A DNA stretch of 64,000 nt from Bacillota bacterium (GTDB taxonomy: Bacteria > Bacillota > Clostridia > Peptostreptococcales > Anaerovoracaceae), in the NCBI GenBank assembly GCA_029006195.1, contig JAQXGH010000017.1:19699-83698 (forward strand). The letters run 5' to 3'. Below the pieces are notes generated by a model, which made no database searches, had not been told where the DNA came from, and saw nothing but the letters and a program-made list of their open reading frames with translations. Positions within the stretch are counted from its first letter, which is position 1; every line of letters begins with the position of its first letter. Shown in pieces: positions 34,902-44,200 of the stretch. The translations under genes were made by a program, and so were the position numbers.

Positions 34902-36146
34902 ATGAAGTTAGTAAACGTACAGGGAAGAAAAAAGACCGGTAAAACCACAACGGTCACAAATATAATATCTGAACTTGTTAGGCGCGGCTACACTGTTGGT
35001 TCAGTGAAGGGCATTCATATAGATGCTTTTTCGATGGATTCGGAGACGGCGGATACCGGTAAGCACAAGCGCGCTGGCGCAGATCCGGTTACAGCCAGAT
35101 GCCACGACGAAACTAACGTGATGTTTAAGGGAAAAAGAAATCTGCGTGAAATTCTTAAGTTTTATGACACCGATTGGGTGGTCATAGAGAGTCACGTGGA
35201 TTTAAGATGCCCGAATATAATTACAGGCAGGACTGCTTACTACGATGGAGAGGGTAAGGACGTAAGTCTTGATGAGCAGGTAAACGAACTGACCATCGCA
35301 TGCAGCGGTGTGATTTCTAACGAGATCTCTGAGTTTGAAGGGCTGCCTGTTATAAATTCGATGACATCCATTGAGAAGCTCGTGGATGTTATTGAGAACT
35401 TTTATAATTGTAAAGAAGAAGTTAGGATCCTTGAACCTGAGGAAGAGATGGCGCTGATAGAATCAAACGATTTTATTAAGGTGCATGCTGACGGCAGGGA
35501 AGAAGCTGGATCAGATCATATGCTGATGGAGAATACCGTTGAGGTATATATCAATGGCAAGCTGAGAGGAGCTGTTCCTTGTACGCCTCAGAATATCCCT
35601 GAACTGGTGATAGGATGGCTTAATGCTGAAGGCTTTATCGATGATATCAGAGAGATTCAGCAGATAACAATAAACGATGAAGGAACTCTGGCAGAGGTTC
35701 TTCTGGATAATGAGTGGGGAAATTATCCGGTCCGTCCGGTTTCTCAAGTGAAATGGAAGAAAGAATGGATCTTTGCACTGGCTAAGGATTTCGAAATCAT
35801 TATGCCTCTCAGACAGGAGACTATGGCTGCGCATAATTGCCGCATAGCCAGAGGTCTTGATGACGGGAGCATTGACATCCTCTTTAAGTGTGAAGATATA
35901 GGAAGGCATAGTGCGATCGACAAAGTGATCGGATGGAGCATGAGAAATGGAATCGATATGACAGACTGCATATTGTTCACAAGCGGGAGAGTCAGCCGTG
36001 CCATGGTCCAGAAGGTTATTCGCGCGGGCATTCCGGTAATGGCTGGCAAGGGCACCATTTCTAAGAAAGCGGTGGCGCTGGCTAAAGCAAACAACCTGAC
36101 ATTGATCGGGTATGCTAAGGCTGATAGCCTTTGCATATTCGCTTAA
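34902..36146 (+). CDS. MobB-FdhD-like fusion protein
   Basis: 414 residues. Residues about 1-165 are a P-loop MobB-like domain (VQGRKKTGKTTTVTNIISEL; later WVVIESHVD and LTIACSG). Residues about 205-414 are FdhD-like: MLMENTVEVYINGK, LVIGWLNAEGFI, FKCEDIGRHSAIDKVIGW, SGRVSRAMVQKVIRAGIPVM and a late LTLIGYAKADS. FdhD normally carries CGxCG, where sulfur for Mo enzymes is passed on. That stretch is absent here (VKWKKEWIF...AAHNCRIARGL), leaving one Cys. This would join nucleotide-cofactor delivery and sulfuration in one chain. A good RBS is lacking, consistent with coupling to the gene before. Confidence 0.85.
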   Translation: MKLVNVQGRKKTGKTTTVTNIISELVRRGYTVGSVKGIHIDAFSMDSETADTGKHKRAGADPVTARCHDETNVMFKGKRNLREILKFYDTDWVVIESHVDLRCPNIITGRTAYYDGEGKDVSLDEQVNELTIACSGVISNEISEFEGLPVINSMTSIEKLVDVIENFYNCKEEVRILEPEEEMALIESNDFIKVHADGREEAGSDHMLMENTVEVYINGKLRGAVPCTPQNIPELVIGWLNAEGFIDDIREIQQITINDEGTLAEVLLDNEWGNYPVRPVSQVKWKKEWIFALAKDFEIIMPLRQETMAAHNCRIARGLDDGSIDILFKCEDIGRHSAIDKVIGWSMRNGIDMTDCILFTSGRVSRAMVQKVIRAGIPVMAGKGTISKKAVALAKANNLTLIGYAKADSLCIFA

Positions 36147-36184
36147 ATAAAAAAACAAACAAGCAAGCAAAGGAAAACTAAATA

Positions 36185-37591
36185 ATGATATTAAGTAAGA
36201 CTCAGAGCTTGTGTCCTAAGTGTCACAAGCCTATTAACGCACTCTATATCGAGGAGAAGACGGGATGCTCCTGCTGCGAGGATGGTAAAGTTTATTTCGT
36301 GCAGCAGTGTCCGGAGCACGGCGAGTTTAAGACTCTGGCTTCGGAATCATCGGCGGATTTTAAGAGATGGGTGAAAAACCCTGTGATAAATATCCCGCCA
36401 AAGGAAGCTATAACTGAGGGTGATCCCGAGGACGCCAGCTGTCCGCTGCATTGCGGCACATGCACCAATCACTTGCAGACAGCATGCTGCGTACTTATCG
36501 ATATAACAGACAGATGCAATCAGTACTGTCCTTACTGTTTCGCGCGTGCGGATGAGGATGCGTCAAAGGCTAATGAGCCAACGCTTATAGAGCTTGAAGC
36601 TAAATTTGACAGATTGATTGAGCTTGGCGAGGAAGGAAGAGAATTCAATATTCAGCTTTCGGGCGGCGAGCCAACAGTCAGAGATGATCTTCCTGAGATT
36701 ATTCGCATGGCGAAATCTAAGGGTTTCGAGTATATCCAGATTAACTCAAATGGCAAGAGACTCGCTGAAGAAGATGGCTACGCCAAGACTTTGGCAGATG
36801 CCGGTGCGTCAGTTATATTCATGCAATTTGATGGAACTGATGATGAGATATACATGAAGCTGAGGGGCCAGGCTCTATTTGAAACAAAAGTCAAGGCCAT
36901 AAGAAACTGCGAGAAGGCAGGTCTGGCGGTAACGCTAGTGCCGACAATTGTTAAAGGTGTAAACGACCAGAATATTGGTGAAATGATGGATTTCTTAGTT
37001 GATAATGTCAACGTTGTCAAAGGCATCCATTTCCAGCCAGCAAGCTTCTTTGGCAGATATCCGGATGGAGACGAGCTTGAAGGCAGAATCACAATGTTCG
37101 GGCTGCTCCGTCAGTTGGAAGCTCAAAGGCCTGAATTCAAATATGAGGACTCACTTCCGATTGCTACCGGTCATACGCTTTGTTGCTTTTACAGCACATA
37201 CATCAAAGAACCGGATGGAAGCGTTAGATGCACAGTGACAAATAAGCAGAAGGATGAGGGCGTAAGTTGCTGCTGTGATATGACTCAGGCAGACCAGCTG
37301 GAAGTAATAAAGAAGGACAGAGACTACGTTCTCAATAAGTGGGATGTTAAGGTTCCAGAAGAGACTTGCTGTTGCTGCTGTGATCAGCCACAGGTGGGGA
37401 GCTCAGAGGAAATCACTGACATCGACGAATTCCTCAGCTACTACAGAAGGAACACATTCACAGTTACCGGAATGGCATTCCAGGATATCACTAACCTTGA
37501 TGCAGAACGTCTAAAAAGATGCAGAGTCGTTCAGCTGACTGATGATAACAGACTGGTGCCTTTCTGCGCATACAACACTATTTATAGATAA
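36185..37591 (+). CDS. trsS: Radical SAM protein TrsS-like
   Basis: 468 residues. SAM-binding CNQYCPYCF (about 118-126) and GGEPTVRDDL define a radical SAM enzyme. A Cys-rich N-terminus (CPKCHKPIN, GCSCCEDG, QQCPEHGEF) and CPLHCGTCTNHLQTACC can hold metal or further clusters. The C-terminal part has SCCCDM and an unusual ETCCCCCDQ run. I recall this family as TrsS, in some genomes a selenoprotein, found with the methyltransferase and CoA-ligase-like genes that follow. Its reaction is not known to me. An unusual Mo/W-cofactor or metabolite modification is an inference from context. A CAAGCAAGCAA repeat and AAAGGA precede the start. Confidence 0.85.
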   Translation: MILSKTQSLCPKCHKPINALYIEEKTGCSCCEDGKVYFVQQCPEHGEFKTLASESSADFKRWVKNPVINIPPKEAITEGDPEDASCPLHCGTCTNHLQTACCVLIDITDRCNQYCPYCFARADEDASKANEPTLIELEAKFDRLIELGEEGREFNIQLSGGEPTVRDDLPEIIRMAKSKGFEYIQINSNGKRLAEEDGYAKTLADAGASVIFMQFDGTDDEIYMKLRGQALFETKVKAIRNCEKAGLAVTLVPTIVKGVNDQNIGEMMDFLVDNVNVVKGIHFQPASFFGRYPDGDELEGRITMFGLLRQLEAQRPEFKYEDSLPIATGHTLCCFYSTYIKEPDGSVRCTVTNKQKDEGVSCCCDMTQADQLEVIKKDRDYVLNKWDVKVPEETCCCCCDQPQVGSSEEITDIDEFLSYYRRNTFTVTGMAFQDITNLDAERLKRCRVVQLTDDNRLVPFCAYNTIYR

Positions 37592-37608
37592 AAAAGGAGT
37601 TTTACATA

Positions 37609-38334
37609 ATGTCAATCGAAAGACCTGGTGAATTCAAAATCACCGACAGAGCACTGGAAATCGCTAATTTCAAAGAGGGCAGCAGAATTCTAGATATCGG
37701 CTGCGGAGAAGGTGATACAGTAAATCATCTTAACGAAATGGGAATGAAGGCTGAAGGTATCGAAATGAACCTGACTAAAATAGTAGAAGCCAAGAAAAAA
37801 TTCCCTGGAATCAATGTTAATTATGGCGACGGCGAATTCCTGGATGAGTGGCCATCATACACATTTGACGGAATCACAATGGAATGCGTTCTCAGCCTTA
37901 TAAATATACCTGAAGAATCACTGAACGAAGCCTACTGCGTTCTCAAAAAGGGCGGCAAGCTCATAATCACTGACCTTTATGAGAGGGACCCTGATCCTAA
38001 GCAGATGGCAGTCGTGGCGATGGAAGCCAAGAGACAGTCAAGACTTCCTCATCACGAAGGCGACTGCGAAAACAGAGGGCTCAAATACGTTGACTTCAGA
38101 TTTGAAGGCGCTTTCTATAAGGAACCGCTCATCAAAATGATCGAAGAAGTGGGATTTAAGGTTAAAGCCTTTGAAGACTTTTCGATAGAGCTCGACAATT
38201 ATGCGGCTCAGATCATGCTTGATGGCGGTAAACTGGAAGACGCGTGCAAAGGCCTCAAACTCGAGCACAATGGCCAGAGAAGAAAGATCGGCTATTTTAT
38301 GATCGTAGCTGAGAAGCCTTTGCTTACAAGATAG
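37609..38334 (+). CDS. trsM: Class I SAM-dependent methyltransferase (TrsM/DVU_1556-like)
   Basis: 241 residues. RILDIGCGEGDTVNHL is the SAM-binding loop; DGITMECVLSLINIPE and KGGKLIITDLY complete the Rossmann-like core. It lies 17 bases after TrsS behind AAAAAGGAG, as in the cluster I recall as DVU_1551-1557. A methylation or C-C transfer step linked to TrsS is likely but its substrate is unknown. Confidence 0.82.
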   Translation: MSIERPGEFKITDRALEIANFKEGSRILDIGCGEGDTVNHLNEMGMKAEGIEMNLTKIVEAKKKFPGINVNYGDGEFLDEWPSYTFDGITMECVLSLINIPEESLNEAYCVLKKGGKLIITDLYERDPDPKQMAVVAMEAKRQSRLPHHEGDCENRGLKYVDFRFEGAFYKEPLIKMIEEVGFKVKAFEDFSIELDNYAAQIMLDGGKLEDACKGLKLEHNGQRRKIGYFMIVAEKPLLTR

Positions 38335-38360
38335 ACTAAAAGAAAGGAACATACTTCAAC

Positions 38361-39464
38361 ATGATAAAACACCTGGACATCTGGACAGCAACTAAAGTAC
38401 GCGATGCAGCTCACGATCCATATGCGGCTCTGACTAGAGAAGAAATAAACGCATATACAATCGAAAGACTCAAAGAGCAGCTTCTCTACGTAACAGAAAA
38501 CAGCGTTTTATATCAGGATCTTTACAAGGACATAGACATCAAGGCAATGTGTCAGCTGGAGGGCTCAGAATTCATGAAAGCCTTCAGAACGCTGCCTCCG
38601 ACAACTCCTGAAATGCTGAAAGAAAGAGAAACTGACTTCCTCTGCGTGAGCCAGTCTGAAATCAGCCGCATCGTTACACTGCCTACAAGCGGCAGCACAG
38701 GAAAGCCAAAGCGCGTTTACTTCACAGAAGAAGACCAGCAGCTGACAGTGGATTTCTTTAACCACGGAATGAGACTCATCTGCGATCCTAGCGATGTTGT
38801 ACTCATCCTAATGCCTGCTAATGTTCCGGGTTCCATCGGTAAACTCTTAGGCCAGGGCCTTCGCGACATGGGTGCAAAGGCTATAGAATACGGCCTTCCG
38901 GTTTCTATTAAAGATGAGGCTGCTGATATTATCGATATCATGAAGAAGGAGAAGGTTACTTCGATCGTAGCTCTCCCAACTCATATGATTAAGCTGGCAA
39001 GAGAAGCTGAAAGCGCAGGAATCACTGACTATGATTCACCTGATTTTGTTCAGCTTAGAAGCATCCTGCTCAGTGCTGAATACGTTCCTGAAGAAACTGT
39101 AATGATGCTTGAGGAAACATTCGAATGCTGCATCTACGAACATTACGGCATGACTGAAATGGGACTGGGCTGCGCAGTAAGCTGCGGCTTTGGAAATGGT
39201 TATCATGTTCGGGAATCAGATCTTTTCCTGGAAATCGTCGACTCAAGAAACGGCGAACCTATGCCAGAAGGAGCATTTGGCGAAATCGTATTCACTACCC
39301 TCACAAGAAAGGGTATGCCATTCATCCGCTACAGAACAGGCGATTTCAGCAGATGGATCACAGAACCATGTATGTGCGGCAGCGTTCTTAAGCGTATAGA
39401 TAAGGTCGGCTCCAGAGATATCATCAAGGGAATGCTTGTTGATAGAATCAACGGTATTAAGTAA
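38361..39464 (+). CDS. PaaK-like AMP-dependent CoA-ligase homologue (DVU_1553-like)
   Basis: 367 residues. TLPTSGSTGKPKRVYFT is the ATP/AMP phosphate loop; YEHYGMTEMGLGCAV and the late FIRYRTGDFSRWI are adenylate-forming-enzyme motifs. It is shorter than phenylacetate-CoA ligases and ends soon after GSRDIIKG, so the mobile C-terminal lid domain that does thioester formation is missing. It may adenylate a carboxylate without CoA transfer. It is part of the TrsS/TrsM operon. Substrate unknown. Confidence 0.8.
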   Translation: MIKHLDIWTATKVRDAAHDPYAALTREEINAYTIERLKEQLLYVTENSVLYQDLYKDIDIKAMCQLEGSEFMKAFRTLPPTTPEMLKERETDFLCVSQSEISRIVTLPTSGSTGKPKRVYFTEEDQQLTVDFFNHGMRLICDPSDVVLILMPANVPGSIGKLLGQGLRDMGAKAIEYGLPVSIKDEAADIIDIMKKEKVTSIVALPTHMIKLAREAESAGITDYDSPDFVQLRSILLSAEYVPEETVMMLEETFECCIYEHYGMTEMGLGCAVSCGFGNGYHVRESDLFLEIVDSRNGEPMPEGAFGEIVFTTLTRKGMPFIRYRTGDFSRWITEPCMCGSVLKRIDKVGSRDIIKGMLVDRINGIK

Positions 39465-39476
39465 GGAGGGGAAGAA

Positions 39477-40913
39477 GTGATTAGAATCGGATATAACAGA
39501 GATTTGGTCGGAGATTTCAATGAAAGATTCGGCGTAATAATTCTGGCTGCAGGCAAGTCAAGCAGAATGAACGACTTTAAGCCACTGCTTCCAGTTGACG
39601 GCATGAGCGCTCTTGAAGGTCTCATTGAAGCCACTAAAATCGCAGGTGTTACAGACATCGCTGTAGTAACTGGATATAAGCGCGAAGAACTGTCAGATAT
39701 TATAGCAGCTTCCGGCGCAAAAGAAATATACAACGAAAACTACGAGGACGGTATGTTCTCATCAATAAAAGCTGGCCTGACTGGAGCAGAAGAAGGCTTT
39801 GACGATAAGGAAGGCTTCCTTCTTATGCCAGTTGACTGCCCGCTGATCAGCGCCAGAGTTCTTCGTGAACTCATGTCAGTGGCAGGCACAGAAACTACAC
39901 CTGAAGGCTATGAAGAATTCGCAGTAGTTACATATGAAGGAAAGAAGGGCCATCCGCTCTACATCCCTCGCGGCTACATCGCAGAAATCTGCGAGTACGA
40001 CGGACCTGGCGGACTCAAGGCCATCACAGACAAGTACTGGGATAGAATGAAGCGTGTAGCTGTTGACGAAGAAGGCGTTATCCTCGATATGGACACACCG
40101 GAAGGATACCAGGATATCATTAATTTCGTATCCAAAGGCTTCAAACGCGAAAAGTTAGAACTCCTGACAGCCCGCAAGAGAATTTTCCTGGTGCGCCATG
40201 GCGAAACTCAGCAGCACGATGAACCTGTATTCATCGGCCAGTATGATGTTCCGCTTTCAGATGAAGGGCGTTCGCAGGCTTTGGAAGCTGCCAAAGGAAT
40301 CGCAGCAGGCATGCAGGAAGACGTAGAAGCTGAAATGATGGGTATGGACAAGTTTGGCAGAGAACCAATGCCAGCAATCGAAAGAATCTACTCGAGCGAT
40401 TTATCACGTGCAGCAGAAACCGCAGAAATCATCAAGGATTACCTGAATGAGCATTTCGCAATGGCTGGGCTGAACCTGGACGTACGCTACGATGAGGGTC
40501 TTCGCGAAATCAATCTGGGCGCTTGGGAAGGCAAAGCCATCAGCCAGGTCCAGGCGGAAGACCCTGTTGGTTACGAACGTCGCGGCAAAGAAATGTTCAC
40601 ATACAAAACTGAAGGAGCAGAAAACTTCTACGATATGCAGTACAGAGTTCTGGGCGCATTCCGCGAGATCCTCAGAAACGATGATGCCAAGGATATCATC
40701 ATCATCGCACACAGCGGCGTAATCCGCGCTCTTGAAAACAACATCAACGACCTGCGCGTCGACGATGACTGGGATCCAATCCCTAAGGGCGGCTTCCGCA
40801 TGTTCACACCATTCCCTGTGAAAAACGAAAAGCCAGAGGAAGATGCAGGCGAAAAGCCAATGAACATGAACGACATGACGCTTGAAGCGTGTCTGGAATA
40901 CTACAAACAGTAA
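39477..40913 (+). CDS. MocA/MobA-like nucleotidyltransferase fused to histidine phosphatase (DVU_1551-like)
   Basis: 478 residues from a GTG behind AAGGAGGGG. Residues about 20-215 are an NTP transferase: VIILAAGKSSRMNDFKPLLP and VTGYKREEL, as in MocA (Mo-molybdopterin cytidylyltransferase). Residues about 235-450 are a histidine phosphatase: FLVRHGETQQ, YSSDLSRAAETAEII, LREINLGAWEG and IIAHSGVIRAL, as in CobC. Such enzymes could add CMP to molybdopterin and dephosphorylate a side product. Cytosine-dinucleotide cofactor would suit the Mop-type hydroxylase, which uses MCD. That pairing is inference. Confidence 0.85.
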   Translation: MIRIGYNRDLVGDFNERFGVIILAAGKSSRMNDFKPLLPVDGMSALEGLIEATKIAGVTDIAVVTGYKREELSDIIAASGAKEIYNENYEDGMFSSIKAGLTGAEEGFDDKEGFLLMPVDCPLISARVLRELMSVAGTETTPEGYEEFAVVTYEGKKGHPLYIPRGYIAEICEYDGPGGLKAITDKYWDRMKRVAVDEEGVILDMDTPEGYQDIINFVSKGFKREKLELLTARKRIFLVRHGETQQHDEPVFIGQYDVPLSDEGRSQALEAAKGIAAGMQEDVEAEMMGMDKFGREPMPAIERIYSSDLSRAAETAEIIKDYLNEHFAMAGLNLDVRYDEGLREINLGAWEGKAISQVQAEDPVGYERRGKEMFTYKTEGAENFYDMQYRVLGAFREILRNDDAKDIIIIAHSGVIRALENNINDLRVDDDWDPIPKGGFRMFTPFPVKNEKPEEDAGEKPMNMNDMTLEACLEYYKQ

Positions 40914-40945
40914 ACATTCGTATGATAAAAGTAATATGAACTCAA

Positions 40946-41707
40946 TCAAGGTTTTGATTTCAGCGTGAGTGCTGTTCCGTACTGTTTGAATTTGATGCCG
41001 GTAGCGACTTCGATTGCGTGGTGCCTGATTTCAGGGCCAGGGCAGAAACCGTTCAGTTCGATTGCGCCTCTTTCGAAGAGCTCGCGGCTCATTGGGGTGC
41101 TCGGTCCGAGGACTATCGGGTTGTTTGCGATGTCCAGGAGGCGGGGGAGTGTTTTGTTTATAAAAGCTGATCCTGTGATGAAGGCGTAGTCGCATTCGGG
41201 CAGGATGTATTCGCAGGCTGAATCTGGGAAGTCGCCAGGCTGTGGTTTACGTTCCAGAACGTACAGCTCGGAGTCAGTCAAATATTCTTCGAGTTTTGTG
41301 AAGTGGCCGACTACTGCGACTTTCTTGCCGGCTGCCAAAGATTTGTAGTCGTTGAAACCGTTGGAAGCGTTTGGCTTTTGGGACATGCCGCGAAAAAGCT
41401 TTGGGTCCGTCAGATGATGATAGGAGTTGAGGTAAGCGTTGAGTGCCGCGGTTCCGATGGAAGCTTCGAGGAAGTTCCAGGATTCGCAGTAGCATGCGGC
41501 GTCTTTAAGGGGCATGCCTAGGAAATCGTGATTCGCAATTCCGGAGAACTCAAAAAGGTCAAAGTCTTGTTCGTTGACTGTGACCGCCATTCCTACATAT
41601 TCGCCGGCTCCGACGATGGTCCAAACTTCGCCAACGTGCACGAAGTCGATTACTGCGTCTAAATCGTCAGGTATTTCATCTATTATTTTGTCATAAAATT
41701 TCCACAT
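40946..41707 (-). CDS. DUF364-type Rossmann protein (putative metal chelatase-like), copy A
   Basis: 253 residues from the ATG at 41707 (AAAAGGAT upstream; the longer track ORF overlaps the neighbour). N-terminal DUF4213-like part with YVGMAVTVNEQDF, then a Rossmann-like strand GKKVAVVGHFTKLEEYL, YILPECDYAFITGSAFINKTLPRLL and NPIVLGPSTPMS. The family is thought to relate to heavy-metal chelatases, but no activity is established. It lies in a minus-strand operon with an NTPase and a second DUF364 gene. A part in Mo/W insertion or handling is inferred from neighbours. Confidence 0.8.
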   Translation of the reverse strand: MWKFYDKIIDEIPDDLDAVIDFVHVGEVWTIVGAGEYVGMAVTVNEQDFDLFEFSGIANHDFLGMPLKDAACYCESWNFLEASIGTAALNAYLNSYHHLTDPKLFRGMSQKPNASNGFNDYKSLAAGKKVAVVGHFTKLEEYLTDSELYVLERKPQPGDFPDSACEYILPECDYAFITGSAFINKTLPRLLDIANNPIVLGPSTPMSRELFERGAIELNGFCPGPEIRHHAIEVATGIKFKQYGTALTLKSKP

Positions 41708-41711
41708 AATT

Positions 41712-42341
41712 TTATCCTTTTTGAATGTGAGCGCAGATAAATGCGCAGACCGCCTCGCGTGCCTCATCAGAAGTTTGGGCATCGCGGTCAAAATAGAGAA
41801 TCGAGCCGCCAAGCTCGCCCTCGATGAAGCGGTGAAGATCTGCGTTAAGCTTGACCAGGCTGGCATCCATTCGCTTCGTGCTTTCGGGGTGCTTGATGAC
41901 TCCTATGCACGGGATGCCTGACGCCAGCAGGTTCGTGAGTGCTTGACGGTAGACTGGAACTGCCAATTCGTGGCCGCCGATCTCGTCGAGTAAGACGAGT
42001 GGTGGTGAAGTGCTAAGCGCATCGGTGAGGTAGTCGAGGGCAATGCCTTCGAAAACTTCGGAGTGCTTTTTCATTCCGAATTCGCCGAAATATTTGAATA
42101 TGCCTTTGGCAAGGCATTCGTCTGCATCAAGATTAGGCCAGCCTGAAATAACTTCGTTCAGCGGGCGGGTCAGCGGTTCGCCTGCGGCTGCGATGCGAAA
42201 GGCAATGGTGTCACCGCCGGAAGTGAGGCGCTGACTTGTGAAGCCGGCCAGCGATGAGCAATCGAAGCTGGCGAGCGCCTGGCGTATTAAAGTCGATTTG
42301 CCCGTTTGGATAGGGCCTTCGAGAAATAGCAGTTTAGACAT
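41712..42341 (-). CDS. P-loop NTPase (THEP1/DUF2478-like)
   Basis: 209 residues from MSKLLFLEG with AAAGGA upstream; the longer track start has no RBS. Walker A GPIQTGKSTLIRQAL and Walker B PPLVLLDEIGGHEL are intact, followed by GIPCIGVIKHP. These match the NTPase_1/DUF2478 kind of small nucleotide-hydrolysing proteins seen near molybdate or metal-cofactor genes. It lies 14 bases downstream of the DUF364 copy B gene and 4 before copy A, so the three are one operon. Confidence 0.8.
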   Translation of the reverse strand: MSKLLFLEGPIQTGKSTLIRQALASFDCSSLAGFTSQRLTSGGDTIAFRIAAAGEPLTRPLNEVISGWPNLDADECLAKGIFKYFGEFGMKKHSEVFEGIALDYLTDALSTSPPLVLLDEIGGHELAVPVYRQALTNLLASGIPCIGVIKHPESTKRMDASLVKLNADLHRFIEGELGGSILYFDRDAQTSDEAREAVCAFICAHIQKG

Positions 42342-42355
42342 AGTAGCGAGATCCT

Positions 42356-43213
42356 TTACTTGTAAGCGACAGTTCTTTCTGCGCACTTGCCGAACATGTG
42401 ATAGCCGCTGGCACCTTCGCTGATGTAGTCCAGGGCCATGTCTGGGTCAGTTACTATAATGCCGCCAGCGCATGTAACGCCTGCGTCAAAGAGTGCATCA
42501 GGGAGCATGCTGACAGTTGGACCTGTTACGATGATAGTAGCGTCTGGTTTAGCAAGTTCTAAAAGGCCTGCCAGAGTATCGTTTAACATAGTAACGCCGG
42601 TGATAACCAGAAGGTCAGCATCTGGCACTACAGTTGCAGCCTGATCTGCTGGAACGAAATGCTCCATTTCGGCTGCTTTGAGAGTGCGGGAATCCATTTC
42701 CAGAACGTGCCAATTGCAGTTTGACTGGCGGAGCTGGCGCATGATTGGAACCATGGCACCGACAACGACAGCGTGGTTATAATTATTAACGTCTACTTCA
42801 TCAAAAGCGTCACCGTAGGACATGCATGATGAAGGGCCGCCTGGAAGTTTGCCTTCTGCTTCAAGTACTGCGATCGAAAGCGCGTTCAGAGTTGAGATGC
42901 CAAGAGCGCATTTCAGAGGGTTGCTGTCAAAAATATCTTCCAGGAAACCGCGGATAGGTGTGCCGGCCATTTTGCCGGCATACGGCATAGCTTTGGCGGA
43001 AGTTGGGCAGCAAACAGCTGCGGGCATTTCCTTGATAGGTGTAAAGCAAAGGCCACCGTGCCCGGTTGAAATTTTCACTCCACTGAAGAAGAGCCCCAGT
43101 GTTGCGCGTTCAATTGTGATCTTATCTAAGGCGTCTTCGCCAAAAGCTGCTGTTGCACGAACTTTAACGGATTCGACACATTTCTGCAATAATTCAGATG
43201 ATTGCTTTTTCAT
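42356..43213 (-). CDS. DUF364-type Rossmann protein (putative metal chelatase-like), copy B
   Basis: 285 residues. DUF4213/DUF364 layout: GVKISTGHGGLCFTPIKEMP at the front, NYNHAVVVGAMVPIMRQL as the first Rossmann strand, VLEMDSRTLKAAEMEHFVP, then ADLLVITGVTMLNDTLAGLL and IIVTGPTVSMLP. It shares the strand-helix pattern with copy A at low identity, so the two may form a heteromer. GAGGTATTAAC precedes the ATG. First gene of the minus-strand operon. Confidence 0.82.
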   Translation of the reverse strand: MKKQSSELLQKCVESVKVRATAAFGEDALDKITIERATLGLFFSGVKISTGHGGLCFTPIKEMPAAVCCPTSAKAMPYAGKMAGTPIRGFLEDIFDSNPLKCALGISTLNALSIAVLEAEGKLPGGPSSCMSYGDAFDEVDVNNYNHAVVVGAMVPIMRQLRQSNCNWHVLEMDSRTLKAAEMEHFVPADQAATVVPDADLLVITGVTMLNDTLAGLLELAKPDATIIVTGPTVSMLPDALFDAGVTCAGGIIVTDPDMALDYISEGASGYHMFGKCAERTVAYK

Positions 43214-43312
43214 GTTAATACCTCGCTTAATAAAATATGATAGTGGTATGGGATAATTTTAAAAGTTATAATAAAAATAGTCAATAAAAGCAGGCAAAAT
43301 GGAGAAGTCATT

Positions 43313-44200
43313 ATGAGTATGATAAATTGGAATGAACTCTGGAAAGAAATGAACCGACAGGCGGGGACTGATAATTCCAGTGATTTTTGGGATGCTTTCG
43401 CACCTAGATTTAGAAAGAAAGTTAAGGATAAAGATCCATATGTTGAGCAGTTTTATGAACTGGCCGAGATAAAGCCAGGGGACACGCTTTTTGATATGGG
43501 GTGCGGTTCGGGTACTTTGGCTATCCCTTATGCGAAGAAAGGGCACGAAGTTTATGCTGCGGATTTTTCGCAAGGCATGCTGGATAATCTGATGATGGGA
43601 GCAGCAGAAGAAGGTGTGGCGGACAGGATACATCCTATTAAGCTGGACTGGAACGAGGACTGGAGCCAGAGAGAACTGCCTGTGTGCGATGTAGCTTTTT
43701 CATCAAGATCAATAATATGCGATGATCTGACGCAGGCGCTTAAGAATCTGGAATCCGTAGCCAGAAGAAGATGCTGCATGGCTGTTTGGGATAGTCCAAA
43801 CAGCGGCTATGACAGATACGTAGCAGATGCAGTGGGATATGAGAGACCTGGCTGCGGCACATATGTATACGTATTAAATGAGCTTATCGATAGGGATGTT
43901 TTCCCGGAGCTGCTCTTTGTTAAAAGCCCGTTCAGATCGTCAAAGTATGAGACTTTCGAGCAGGGAGTAGAGAAGCTTCGCGGCGGATTTGAAAGACCGC
44001 TTACGGAGGAGCAGGAGAGGATTTTCCTGGAATACTGCAATAAGCATCTGGTATTCCACATTGTAGAAGATGGAGGCGGTGTCAGTGCGAGAAAGGATGC
44101 GCAGGGCAAGAAGGAGTTCTGGCAGCTTGATCATGATACTATGTCAACGACTGCTTTCATAAGATGGGATAAAGAGAATGTTTATGGCAAAATCAGATAA
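43313..44200 (+). CDS. Class I SAM-dependent methyltransferase
   Basis: 295 residues. FDMGCGSGTLAIPYAKKGHEVYA is the SAM loop; CDVAFSSRSIICDDLTQALKNL and RRRCCMAVWDSP are the later core strands. The N-terminus (MINWNELWKEMNRQ...DFWDAFAPRF) is a pattern common in methyltransferases near Mo or corrinoid genes. RBS AATGGAGAAG precedes the ATG. It overlaps the start of the phosphoesterase gene. Substrate unknown. Confidence 0.85.
   Translation: MSMINWNELWKEMNRQAGTDNSSDFWDAFAPRFRKKVKDKDPYVEQFYELAEIKPGDTLFDMGCGSGTLAIPYAKKGHEVYAADFSQGMLDNLMMGAAEEGVADRIHPIKLDWNEDWSQRELPVCDVAFSSRSIICDDLTQALKNLESVARRRCCMAVWDSPNSGYDRYVADAVGYERPGCGTYVYVLNELIDRDVFPELLFVKSPFRSSKYETFEQGVEKLRGGFERPLTEEQERIFLEYCNKHLVFHIVEDGGGVSARKDAQGKKEFWQLDHDTMSTTAFIRWDKENVYGKIR

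Noticed and set aside
35511-36170. 219-residue minus-strand ORF
   Set aside because: It is antisense to the FdhD-like part, which has clear family motifs.
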